Positions 17,644 to 25,832 of a DNA stretch of 32,986 nucleotides are shown here, in pieces. Made by a program: the position numbers and the translations under genes. The stretch's first letter is position 1. Each line of letters opens with the position of its first letter. Source of the DNA: Gammaproteobacteria bacterium (lineage in GTDB: Bacteria; Pseudomonadota; Gammaproteobacteria; Arenicellales; JAOTYS01); contig JAOTYS010000004.1 of NCBI GenBank assembly GCA_029861795.1, forward strand, positions 1-32,986, in the 5' to 3' direction. Below the pieces are notes generated by a model. The model was not told the origin of the DNA, did no database searches, and was given only the letters and a program-made list of their open reading frames with translations.

Positions 17644-18303
17644 TTAGCCGCCTTCACGATGTTGCGCTAACTCCTCGAGGGCTTGCTCAGCCCTTCGTAT
17701 GTCGCTCACAGTTCCAATCTTCCTGAACAGCGCAAGTGCCCGGCGATACAATGCTTGTGCATGACCAAACTCGCCGCGACTCTCGTACACGGCCGCCAAG
17801 TCGGCGCAGTCCCTGGCGATGTCTTCGGCGCCGCCGCCCAACGTCTCATTGAGGTGCAGTGCCTTGCGAAGCATCATCTCCGCTTGACCGAAACGGCCGC
17901 GGCTTTGGTAGATGCTGCCTAGGTTACGACAGGCATTTGCCAATATCTGCTGGTCGCCCAGACCCTCACCAATCTCCAAGCTCTTGTGATACATGGCCTG
18001 CGCTTCATCCAGATTTGCGCACGCCTGGTACACCAGACCAAGATTGATGTAGCTTTGTGCCACACCCGTTTCGTTGTGCTGAGCTAGATGTGCCTCGAGT
18101 GCCTTTTGGTGCATTGCTTTAGCCTGATCCAGATCTCCACGCGCTTGGTACACCAAGCCAAGATTGGCGAAGCTGTTCGCAGCACCGGTTTCGTCGTGAT
18201 GAGCTAGATGCTCCTCAAGAGCCTTTCGGTAGCTTACCTCGGCCTCGTCTAGATCGCCACGAACGCGGTAGATGTCGCCCTGTTTGTTGTAATTCGCAAT
18301 CAT
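17644..18303 (-). CDS. Tetratricopeptide-repeat protein
   Basis: The 219 residues consist almost entirely of about five TPR units with a 40-residue period (for example NLGLVYQARGDLDQAKAMHQKALE). They correspond to the TPR_12 type that forms protein-protein interaction scaffolds. There is no signal peptide, membrane segment or catalytic domain. Two adjacent units are nearly identical at the DNA level over a 120-base period, which suggests recent unit duplication. The first residues enter directly into a repeat, and an in-frame TGA sits three codons before the ATG. The gene may be complete or an N-terminally shortened relic of a longer TPR protein. It precedes no obvious partner; the nearest gene is a CheR-like methyltransferase 57 bases upstream on the same strand. 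Confidence 0.85.
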   Translation of the reverse strand: MIANYNKQGDIYRVRGDLDEAEVSYRKALEEHLAHHDETGAANSFANLGLVYQARGDLDQAKAMHQKALEAHLAQHNETGVAQSYINLGLVYQACANLDEAQAMYHKSLEIGEGLGDQQILANACRNLGSIYQSRGRFGQAEMMLRKALHLNETLGGGAEDIARDCADLAAVYESRGEFGHAQALYRRALALFRKIGTVSDIRRAEQALEELAQHREGG

Positions 18304-18360
18304 CGTGCATCAATCCGGAGGGATGAGTCGTTATCAAACAGTTACAGGAAAGTATAGCCA

Positions 18361-19191
18361 TTAACGGGACATTCGCCCGGATTTCCGATAAAAACTACCC
18401 ACCTCGCTCCACCGTTTAAAGGCGCGACAAGTTGTGGGCAACTTCTCATGGACTCCTAACACCAGTACGCCGTCAGCATTTAGACTGTGGCTTATACGAT
18501 CTGTAATCTCGAGCTGCAACGGCTCGCCGAAGTAAGTGAATACCAAATTGCGACATAAAATCAGATCAAATGGCCCGCTAGGGACTGTGGTTCGCACGTC
18601 CTCACATAGAAAATCAACGTTTGCCTTGCACTCTGCTCGAAGACAATGCGTGCCGTCTCGGTCCACAAAAGCCTGTGTTCGCAACGATTCGGGAAGCTCT
18701 TTCAAGCTCCCGAAGTCATAACAAGCCCTCTTCGCCCTGGCGATCATATTGTCATCCACATCGGTGGCGAGGATGTCCATACCCAACGACGGAGCCTGCG
18801 ATTGCAATCGTAATTTCCATAGCAGCGACAACGTGTAGGGCTCCTCACCGGCGCCACAGCCGGCACTCCACGCCCTCAGCTTGCTTTGACCATGACAGAT
18901 CGCCTTGCGAGCGAGGCTCGGCAAGACGTCCCGCTCAAGAGAAGCGAATACCCTTTGGTCACGATAAAAGCGAGAAACGGTGACACGACATAACCCATCC
19001 AGTACCCGCCATTCCTTGGGGTGGCGCTGCAAGAAACTTCTATATGCCTCGACATCGGCGAGTTCCAACCGGTCTATACGACGCTGGATTCGTTTGCAGA
19101 CCTGCCCTCGAACTTTGCGAAAGCCCAACCAACGCATCCGTAAGGCCGGCAGTGCCCATTGCAAGAATCCCACGCAATCAATGTCTTTCAT
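18361..19191 (-). CDS. CheR-like S-adenosylmethionine-dependent methyltransferase
   Basis: The 276-residue protein has the CheR fold. SRFYRD lies at residues 73-78. The SAM-binding motif I (WSAGCGAGEEPYT) is at about 108-120, the acidic residue of motif II at Asp144 (ATDVDDNMI), and FDLILCRNLVFTYF at about 208-221. In chemotaxis CheR methylates glutamates of receptors. Here there is no chemotaxis gene in the window and no receptor. The N-terminus LQWALPALRMRWLGFRKVRGQVCKRIQRR differs from the standard CheR N-domain. It belongs to a stand-alone group common in proteobacteria whose target is unknown to me. It probably forms an operon with the TPR gene downstream. Confidence 0.88.
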   Translation of the reverse strand: MKDIDCVGFLQWALPALRMRWLGFRKVRGQVCKRIQRRIDRLELADVEAYRSFLQRHPKEWRVLDGLCRVTVSRFYRDQRVFASLERDVLPSLARKAICHGQSKLRAWSAGCGAGEEPYTLSLLWKLRLQSQAPSLGMDILATDVDDNMIARAKRACYDFGSLKELPESLRTQAFVDRDGTHCLRAECKANVDFLCEDVRTTVPSGPFDLILCRNLVFTYFGEPLQLEITDRISHSLNADGVLVLGVHEKLPTTCRAFKRWSEVGSFYRKSGRMSR

Positions 19192-19260
19192 GGATGCATC
19201 GATATCGGGGACAAAGCCGGATGCACGCCAAGAGAATGCGGCATCCCAAAGCGTGTTTGA

Positions 19261-19785
19261 CTACTTGCGTTTCTTTGCGACCTTCTTGGTGGTCTTCGCG
19301 GGCAAGGTGAACCAGTCGTCTTTGGTTATTTCATGAAAATAATCGGCGTCCTCGATCAAGAGGTGAGACGTGGTACTGGGAATCGATGCGATCTCGACTC
19401 GTACCCCTTCGGCCTTTAGGTGTCGAACCAACTCGATGTAATCCGAATCCCCCGACAAGATGATAATCGTGTCCACTTTGCTCGCAAGTTGCGTTGCCTT
19501 GATGGTCAACGGGATGTCCGCACTCTTGTGACACGGCCGCACCGAACCATGATAATGACCATGCAATCGCTCCTTCAATTTGGATGAGATATGTTTACCT
19601 TCGCGGAAGTAGACCAGACGATTTAGCCCACGATTATCCAGTAGTCGCGGTACCAGCGTATCGAAATTGACCATGGTATGCGGGTCTTCCGCTTCAGAAT
19701 GAATACTACGTTCGATGTTATTGCCGTCGACCAGAATAGCGACCGACTGGCTGATGGTTACATTATCGGGGTCGTTTTGAGCCAT
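19261..19785 (-). CDS. NYN domain protein (PIN-like RNase, LabA/DUF88 type)
   Basis: The 174-residue protein has the NYN acidic active-site residues in order. They are Asp20 in AILVDGNN, with the following Asn22-Asn23, Asp90 in KSADIPL, and Asp113 and Asp115 in LSGDSDYIEL. NYN domains are PIN-like ribonucleases, so RNA processing or decay in the cytosol is expected. The C-terminus is lysine-rich (AKTTKKVAKKRK) and could bind nucleic acid. It lies 69 bases from the CheR-like gene on the same strand. A divergent zinc-ribbon gene starts about 230 bases away. Confidence 0.88.
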   Translation of the reverse strand: MAQNDPDNVTISQSVAILVDGNNIERSIHSEAEDPHTMVNFDTLVPRLLDNRGLNRLVYFREGKHISSKLKERLHGHYHGSVRPCHKSADIPLTIKATQLASKVDTIIILSGDSDYIELVRHLKAEGVRVEIASIPSTTSHLLIEDADYFHEITKDDWFTLPAKTTKKVAKKRK

Positions 19786-20013
19786 ATTATTTCAATCAGC
19801 AATCCGCAGCGTCAAGCGAAAACACGTCAAGCATGTTTCAAAGTATCGCTGCACAGCGCCTGCAATTATTGGGGGGACCAGTATACGAGCAGATGCCTGC
19901 TAAGCATACCGATTTCGACATTTCCGACCCATTGGCTATGGAAGTTGTAGCCACGTGCCAACCTGCTTTATCCTTATGGAGGTATCGAATTATAGATAGT
20001 GGGTCGACGAGCA

Positions 20014-20409
20014 ATGATAGAGTCGCTGGCGTGTTGGAAATGCGGCGAGATATTAGCGGATGTATCTTTGCCATTTAGGCGTCTGGAAGTATGCCCCGAG
20101 TGCGATGCTGAACTTCACGTCTGCAAAATGTGTCAGTCTTACGAGCCACGCGTAAGCGGAGGCTGTGTCGAAGACAACATAGAAGAGGTCAGCGACAAGG
20201 AACGCGCCAATTTCTGTGATTACTTCAAACCCAGCGCTGAGGCCTACGTGGCACCCGATGATTCCAAGTCCCGGGCAGCCAGCGTTGAGCTGGATGCCTT
20301 GTTTGGCACACCGAGTCCGGATGAGGTAACGACTAGCGGCGAATCTACCGAGGCAGACGAGACTCAACAGAAGTTCGAGGACTTATTCGCAACAACGAAA
20401 AAAAGATAA
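20014..20409 (+). CDS. Conserved zinc-ribbon protein of unknown function
   Basis: The protein starts MIESLACWKCGEIL. It has a rubredoxin-like or zinc-ribbon set of cysteines: CWKCG, CPEC and CKMC, then further Cys in GGCVEDN and ANFCDYF. The order CWKCG - CPECDAELHVCKMC - DKERANFCDYF is a conserved proteobacterial family whose function I do not know. The tail ends with ELDALFG and KFEDLF motifs, each resembling a short helix that may bind a partner. The start at 20014 is chosen because the family begins at CWKCG. A GTG at 19999 is open in frame and is the earlier alternative, but the GGAGG at 19978-19982 is too far from it. Of 131 residues, the last 50 are acidic and low-complexity. Confidence 0.82.
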   Translation: MIESLACWKCGEILADVSLPFRRLEVCPECDAELHVCKMCQSYEPRVSGGCVEDNIEEVSDKERANFCDYFKPSAEAYVAPDDSKSRAASVELDALFGTPSPDEVTTSGESTEADETQQKFEDLFATTKKR

Positions 20410-20443
20410 GGCCATCATGCTCGCGTAACGCCTAATTCTTTGA

Positions 20444-20866
20444 ATGCATCCGCACGACTCGATCAACAGTTGCCAGACCGTTTTCGTCTACGGCACACTC
20501 AGACCTCCTAGAGAGAAGAAACATGAACCATCCTGCCACTTCTACTGGCGTATTTCACCTTATGTCTTAGACTCCGATGCGGCTCGGCTCGAGAATGCTG
20601 AGCTGTACCGCTTTGACAGATTCCCCGCAGTCTTTCCAGGCACTGGCGTCGTTCACGGCGAAGTTCTTCGAGTGAAGCCGACAGGCTTGTCAATGATGGA
20701 CGAGATCGAAGGCCACCCCTCGTTCTTTGTGCGCAAACAGCACACTGTTGCCACCCCCCAAGGACAGCGCGTTGCATGGGTGTACTGGGGTCCGCACATA
20801 TTGAGAGGGCAGGGTCAGTCAATTGGTTCTGGCGATTGGCTCGAAGCACTTTCCCAGGATGTCTAA
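20444..20866 (+). CDS. Gamma-glutamylcyclotransferase-like (GGCT fold) protein
   Basis: The 140-residue protein has the GGCT signature VFVYGTLR (residues 13-20), with the glycine-rich loop that binds the substrate carboxylate. The probable catalytic Glu89 lies in MMDEIEGHPSFF. These enzymes form 5-oxoproline from gamma-glutamyl compounds or gamma-glutamylamines, or serve as related amide-cyclising or glutathione-degrading enzymes; the exact substrate is unknown. It follows the zinc-ribbon gene by 34 bases on the same strand, so they may be co-transcribed. The stretch of about 290 bases after the stop is non-coding as far as I can see. Confidence 0.87.
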   Translation: MHPHDSINSCQTVFVYGTLRPPREKKHEPSCHFYWRISPYVLDSDAARLENAELYRFDRFPAVFPGTGVVHGEVLRVKPTGLSMMDEIEGHPSFFVRKQHTVATPQGQRVAWVYWGPHILRGQGQSIGSGDWLEALSQDV

Positions 20867-21157
20867 GTAACGGACAGCCGACATGAAGTAGGACGGACAC
20901 TGGGCGGCCTCGCGATGCTCGGTATGTCGTGGCGCTGCCACCATATTCATCCGAGGTTGGGACAGGCACGTCGCCCTATGCTGCCTGCCGAGGCGCAAAT
21001 GTAGTTAGCAGGCTTTCAGATATCATTCAGCACCACTTGCTAGCCCAATCTCTCGGGGGTACGCTTGCTTCTTCCCCGCAATGTCGATTACTAACAAACT
21101 TCTCAAAACGAACGGTGTCGGACCAGGGGAACACGGGCGATACCTGGAGCCAGAGTA

Positions 21158-21616
21158 ATGGCCAGCTATGAAAAACTCGCAGCCAATAGGCTGTTTCGTG
21201 GATTACCCGAGGGAGCCCTGCAGTCGCTACATGATAAAGGTGAGACTATCGCGGTGGGCGCGGGAAACGTTCTCATTAGCGAGGGCCAAAACAATACACA
21301 GATGTACTTTGTACTCGACGGCGAACTCGAAGTGCGGCTCGAGGAAAATCCAGAGCGTTTCTCGGAACTCCAACTTGGGACCCGAGGCCCAGGTTCATGC
21401 GTCGGTGAGTATTCGTTCATCGATAGAAAGCCGGCATCCGCCACCGTGATCGCCACGAAGCCCTCCGAAGTTTTCAGAATCTCCCACGAAACCCTTGAGC
21501 GACTGCTCGAATCGAGCCACGCCTTAGGGAGTACGGTGTACCGAAATCTACTGCTCCACCTGGTTGATCGTCTGCGCGCCACGAATGCAGAGTTAGACTT
21601 GTTCGGGCCGTTCTAA
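21158..21616 (+). CDS. Cyclic-nucleotide-binding-fold protein without an effector domain
   Basis: The 152 residues form one CNB (Crp/Fnr sensor) domain: LFRGLPEGALQSL at the start, YFVLDGELEVRL at about 50-61 and GEYSFIDRKPASATV in the binding cassette (83-97). There is no DNA-binding helix-turn-helix, kinase or channel part. The cassette arginine that normally contacts the cyclic phosphate (PRAAT) is replaced by Ala93 (PASAT), so it may not bind cyclic nucleotides. The domain could act as a protein-protein sensor. GGAG lies eight bases before the ATG. Its stop is 12 bases from the end of the convergent Mut7-C gene. Confidence 0.88.
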   Translation: MASYEKLAANRLFRGLPEGALQSLHDKGETIAVGAGNVLISEGQNNTQMYFVLDGELEVRLEENPERFSELQLGTRGPGSCVGEYSFIDRKPASATVIATKPSEVFRISHETLERLLESSHALGSTVYRNLLLHLVDRLRATNAELDLFGPF

Positions 21617-21627
21617 AGTTACAACAA

Positions 21628-22374
21628 TCAGCTCTGCTTCCTGACGATAGCATCCACTGTCTGGGTCATGTGTTGCATATGGGAACCTTGCCAATAGATC
21701 TTGTCGCAGTTAACACAGCGGTAGAACTTATCATAGTACTTTGTTGTTAACGGCAGCAACCTATCTATGATGTCTTGTTTCGCAACAGGCGCGATCAATC
21801 CGTTGCACTCTAGACAACGGTGAAAAGGTCGAATCATACTATGTAGGTCGAATCGGCACATCACTTCCGTTACTTGAACGTCCGGCTCCGTGGCGCGTAC
21901 CCAGTATCCATGTATAATCGATTTATGAAATAGCAAACGCCGGTCACGAGTTAGCAATACGCGTTTCTCCGCCACAGTAATTCTCACCAAATCCACGTCG
22001 GTATAGTTATTTTTGTAACTCGCATCGAATCCGAGCATGCGCAGCCTGCGCGCTAGCTTACCGAGATTCACGTCTAGCAAGAAAGCGATTCTGCGTAGCG
22101 GTTGCTCACGCAGTTTAACTATTGACGTGATATCAAAATTCTCAAAAATCGGATACACCGAAACGCGGTCGCCATGTTGAAGTCGATACTTGAAATCGAC
22201 CGACTCTCCATTAACCACGATCAAATCGACTTCAGTATGTGGCACTCCCTGCGCCTCTATCGGATCCTTGATCGCAGGCGAACCCTTGAAAGGGTATTGC
22301 ACCGTTTTCTTTCTCTGGTTCACCGAAAGGAAGTCATTCAATTTCTCGTAAAAACGAAAGTAGGAGACGTTCAT
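21628..22374 (-). CDS. Mut7-C RNase domain protein with ubiquitin-like N-terminus
   Basis: From the ATG at 22374 the protein has 248 residues in two parts. The N-terminal ~85 residues (VSYFRFYEKLNDFLS to DRVSVYPIFE) resemble the ubiquitin-like beta-grasp domain found with bacterial Mut7-C. The C-terminal part is the Mut7-C PIN-like RNase domain: Asp101 in LLDVNLGKLARRLRMLGFDA, Asp144 in LLTRDRRLL, and a zinc ribbon with CLEC (187-190) and CVNC (220-223) followed by KIYWQGSH. RNA cleavage is expected from the fold. It is not a known toxin pair member; no antitoxin gene lies beside it. An ATG six codons further upstream (22392) is possible, but the family begins at VSYFRFY. Confidence 0.88.
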   Translation of the reverse strand: MNVSYFRFYEKLNDFLSVNQRKKTVQYPFKGSPAIKDPIEAQGVPHTEVDLIVVNGESVDFKYRLQHGDRVSVYPIFENFDITSIVKLREQPLRRIAFLLDVNLGKLARRLRMLGFDASYKNNYTDVDLVRITVAEKRVLLTRDRRLLFHKSIIHGYWVRATEPDVQVTEVMCRFDLHSMIRPFHRCLECNGLIAPVAKQDIIDRLLPLTTKYYDKFYRCVNCDKIYWQGSHMQHMTQTVDAIVRKQS

Positions 22375-22453
22375 GAAGATAAAGAGTGCCATCCGAAGAG
22401 CTATCAGATCAACGGCATATGTTTACAGCTATATTCATATTCCCACCGCGTCT

Positions 22454-22494
22454 TGTGTAAGCCCATGTTGAGCCGCACCATGGCTGCTTACACA
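22454..22494. repeat. Long nested stem-loop
   Basis: TGTGTAAGC followed by CCATG pairs with CATGG and GCTTACACA. This gives a 14-bp stem with a 2-base bulge and an 11-base loop. It lies between the divergent Mut7-C start and the broken DUF389 gene. There is no T run. It may be an operator, a REP-like element or a leftover of an insertion. Confidence 0.5.
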
Positions 22495-22545
22495 CATACC
22501 ATAAATCAACCCTTGATTCCTCCCAAATTTCAGAGGCCAGGCGCG

Positions 22546-22906
22546 TTGCGCATCATCCAAGTCATCTGTGATATCGGTCATCTCGACACGATTAAAGACA
22601 TCGTAGAGCAACGTGAGGTAGCCGATTTTTGGTGCATCCCAGCGACGAGGAGAATCGATATGCGGCGTCGCTGCTGGTTCGACCAGGGGAACGCCAGGAA
22701 GTCCTAGACTCACTGCAACGAGTGCTGGATTCCGACGATAGCGCCCACATCATAGTCGGCAGGGCGGGGCAGTAATTTCGCGATCTTTAAGCCGCCGCAC
22801 CGATGACGCAGAAGGTTTGTCTTCTGCCGATATCTCCCGTGAAGAACTCTACAACGAAGTGGAACGCGGCGCACGCATGGATGGCAATTACCTATTGTTG
22901 GTGGCG
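22546..22906 (+). pseudogene. Broken, 3'-truncated DUF389/TIGR00341 membrane-protein gene
   Basis: Three frames in succession carry recognisable pieces of one TIGR00341 (DUF389) protein. Frame 1, from a possible TTG at 22546 with AGAGG nine bases upstream, reads RIIQVICDIGHLDTIKDI and EQREVADFW. Frame 2 (to the TAA at 22773) reads YAASLLVRPGERQEVLDSLQ and SAHIIVG. Frame 3 (to about 22906) reads DDAEGLSSADISREELY, then VERGARMDGNYLLLVA. The last stretch normally leads into the first membrane helix (LSTIVAAIGL). Instead, the sequence runs into AAAGAAAAATAAATCTG, the dispersed repeat. At least two frameshifts plus loss of the whole membrane domain make this a dead gene. Recognition is from memory of the family's conserved segments. 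Confidence 0.72.
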
Positions 22907-22911
22907 AAAAG

Positions 22912-22932
22912 AAAAATAAATCTGTCCCCTTT
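22912..22932 (+). repeat. 21-nt dispersed repeat, copy 2
   Basis: AAAAATAAATCTGTCCCCTTT matches copy 1 (6888-6908, opposite strand) at 20 of 21 positions. It starts six bases after the last recognisable codon of the truncated DUF389 gene and is followed by a C-rich stretch, so it marks the rearrangement end-point. Confidence 0.75.
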
Positions 22933-22962
22933 CTCCCCCCTCCCTTTCTCACCTCAAAGAGG

Positions 22963-23928
22963 TCATGCAGTTTGTCTCTGCGTTGGGGTAACTAAAGCCA
23001 GGCCGCTAAGCATCGAACCAAGGGCAAGCCATACCCAAACGGAATGACTTTCATTGAATAGAAGGATACCCCACAGCACACCTGACAAGGTGACGACATA
23101 TGCGGTTTGACTGGCAAAGACAGGCCCGGCCATCTGGATCGCTAACAGAAACATCCCATAGGCCAGACTGCTAATGACCATCATGGCGAGCATAAGCCAC
23201 TCGATCTTTCCCCATGGGTAGTGAAACGATGCAAACGCGTTGAGGGACAAGACTAGCGGCAAGATCAGCAAACCCGCCACGAGCAACATCCCAGCGAGCA
23301 ACGCAATCATGTCGGTGCCCCCCGGAACTCTCACGGCCACGTAGATGTTTTCGAATGTGTAAAATAGCGAAGCTACTAGTACCACCAGAACCCAGAACAC
23401 CATTGATCGATCCGGCAAACTAGTTTCCGGACCCACCAGCAATAAGATCGCGAACAAACCAACCGCGATGCCCGACATACGCTTCACAGAAAATCTATCG
23501 ATGCCCAGCAACCAGGCCCCACCGTATGTTAGCAGTGGGACAGTTGTCACGGTGATTGCCAGAATTCCCGCTGGCACATGGGAGGCCGCGTAGAAAAACA
23601 ACGCCCCGGGTAATGCAGTACCAAGCAGACCGAGAATCACATAAAACTTGAAGTGCAGCCCGGTAAGTCGCGGCCAGCGCGAACGCGCCGCGCAAATGGC
23701 GAGCAGCACCAAACCACCACCAAAGCCCTGCCAAAATGTGAGGCCTAACGGATGCACACCCGCCTGGGTGAGGATGCGGGCGATCGAGAATGTCACACCC
23801 CATATCGCACCTGAAACAAGAACCAAAAGATAGGGCCAAACTTTGGATTGCTTCACGCTGTCAGAAACACCGCTTGGTCGATCGGTCGAGCAGATCGTAC
23901 TCGCGTTTTCTATAGATTTTGGCGACAA
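22963..23928 (-). CDS. DMT superfamily transporter (EamA type)
   Basis: The 321-residue inner-membrane protein has about ten hydrophobic helices in two EamA repeats: about 30-160 and 170-310. Marks are LVLVSGAIWGVTFSIARI at the start of the first repeat and the AIQMAGPVFASQTAYVVTLSGVLWGILLFNE segment of the second. Such carriers usually export amino acids or other small metabolites; the substrate is unknown here. A 30-residue soluble leader precedes the first helix. Its start is nine bases from the 3' end of the adenine deaminase gene on the same strand, so they are very likely co-transcribed. That arrangement could suggest a purine or purine-derived substrate, but this is inference. Confidence 0.9.
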   Translation of the reverse strand: MSPKSIENASTICSTDRPSGVSDSVKQSKVWPYLLVLVSGAIWGVTFSIARILTQAGVHPLGLTFWQGFGGGLVLLAICAARSRWPRLTGLHFKFYVILGLLGTALPGALFFYAASHVPAGILAITVTTVPLLTYGGAWLLGIDRFSVKRMSGIAVGLFAILLLVGPETSLPDRSMVFWVLVVLVASLFYTFENIYVAVRVPGGTDMIALLAGMLLVAGLLILPLVLSLNAFASFHYPWGKIEWLMLAMMVISSLAYGMFLLAIQMAGPVFASQTAYVVTLSGVLWGILLFNESHSVWVWLALGSMLSGLALVTPTQRQTA

Positions 23929-23937
23929 CTCAGTGAT

Positions 23938-24990
<1,053 letters not shown>

Positions 24991-25002
24991 TCACTCGGTG
25001 GA

Positions 25003-25030
25003 TTAACAATGCATCGAAGGATGTTACACT
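25003..25030 (+). promoter_or_regulatory. Candidate sigma-70 promoter of the conserved protein gene
   Basis: TTAACA (25003-25008) and TACACT (25025-25030) are spaced by 16 bases, about 130 bases upstream of the next plus-strand start. The match is moderate. Confidence 0.3.
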
Positions 25031-25162
25031 AACATGAAACCATACGATGTGCGTGGCGGATAAAGAGGCAGGCGCTGTGCACCTGGTGACGAGGTGATCT
25101 GCAATACGTTTGCCTCACCCACAAGTATGTCTGCCATCCTCACCCACTAAGGAGATAATATT

Positions 25163-25696
25163 ATGTCAGTTGATTCTCGGTTTTCTGAAGAAGAGCGTCT
25201 GCTTCTCACCACCGTCCCCTCTGCCGTTGGATCAGCGATGGCTTTCTCTGAGAGTAGCGGTGTGATCGGCACCATGAAGGAGATGTTAGCCAATGCCAAA
25301 TCTATACTGAGTGGCGTCAAGCAATATCCGAATAACGACATTATTGCGGGCGTGCTGCCCAATCTTGATGATCGCAAGGAAGCGATGCAAAAAGCGATGG
25401 AAATGCGAGATGCCGCGTTAGCACGAATGAAGGAAAAGGGGATCGATTCCTACGATAAACTGACATCTCAACTCATAGAAGACTGCGGTACCGTAGCTAG
25501 CGTGTTGGCAAGCAAGGCTTCGAAGCAAGAAGCAGACGAATACAAGGAATGGGCAATGTCAGTCGCCGAAAAAGTAGCCATGGCAGCAAAGGAAGGCGGT
25601 TTTCTAGGCTTTGGTGGCGAGCAAATCAGTGAAGGGGAGAAGAAAATGTTTACCGACATTGCCGCCGCCCTTGGTACGAATAGTCGTCTCGTTTAA
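25163..25696 (+). CDS. Conserved protein of unknown function
   Basis: The 177-residue protein is soluble and helical, without signal peptide or cysteines apart from one in EDCGTV. I recognise a bacterial family from several blocks: FSEEERLLLTTVP near the N-terminus, NNDIIAGVLPNLDDR in the middle, and EYKEWAMSVAEKVAMAAKEGGFLGFGGEQISE near the C-terminus. No function is known to me. A strong Shine-Dalgarno sequence (AAGGAGA) lies seven bases before the ATG, suggesting good translation. It stands alone, with a divergent adenine deaminase upstream and a convergent GTPase gene downstream. Confidence 0.85.
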   Translation: MSVDSRFSEEERLLLTTVPSAVGSAMAFSESSGVIGTMKEMLANAKSILSGVKQYPNNDIIAGVLPNLDDRKEAMQKAMEMRDAALARMKEKGIDSYDKLTSQLIEDCGTVASVLASKASKQEADEYKEWAMSVAEKVAMAAKEGGFLGFGGEQISEGEKKMFTDIAAALGTNSRLV

Positions 25697-25832
25697 CCCG
25701 CGCTTGCACAAAACGGTGGTCGTGTGCACTCTTCATGTTTTGACATTGGTCAAGATATTGGGTTCACAACAATGACTGAAAACCCAGCTCGCTTGCTGGC
25801 GCATGACTTACATAGTCCTTGCTTGTAAGAAG

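Noticed and set aside
20867..21157. Possible small gene in the gap after the GGCT-like gene
   Set aside because: An 80-codon frame exists but lacks a ribosome binding site and a recognisable pattern, and it overlaps the next gene's start.
21628..22374. Mut7-C gene as a toxin of a toxin-antitoxin pair
   Set aside because: No small antitoxin-like gene is adjacent, and the ubiquitin-like plus zinc-ribbon layout is that of the stand-alone chromosomal family.
22174..22707. Plus-strand open frame of 177 codons
   Set aside because: Its first half is antisense to the Mut7-C gene. Only the part after about 22546 is meaningful, as the first piece of the broken DUF389 gene.
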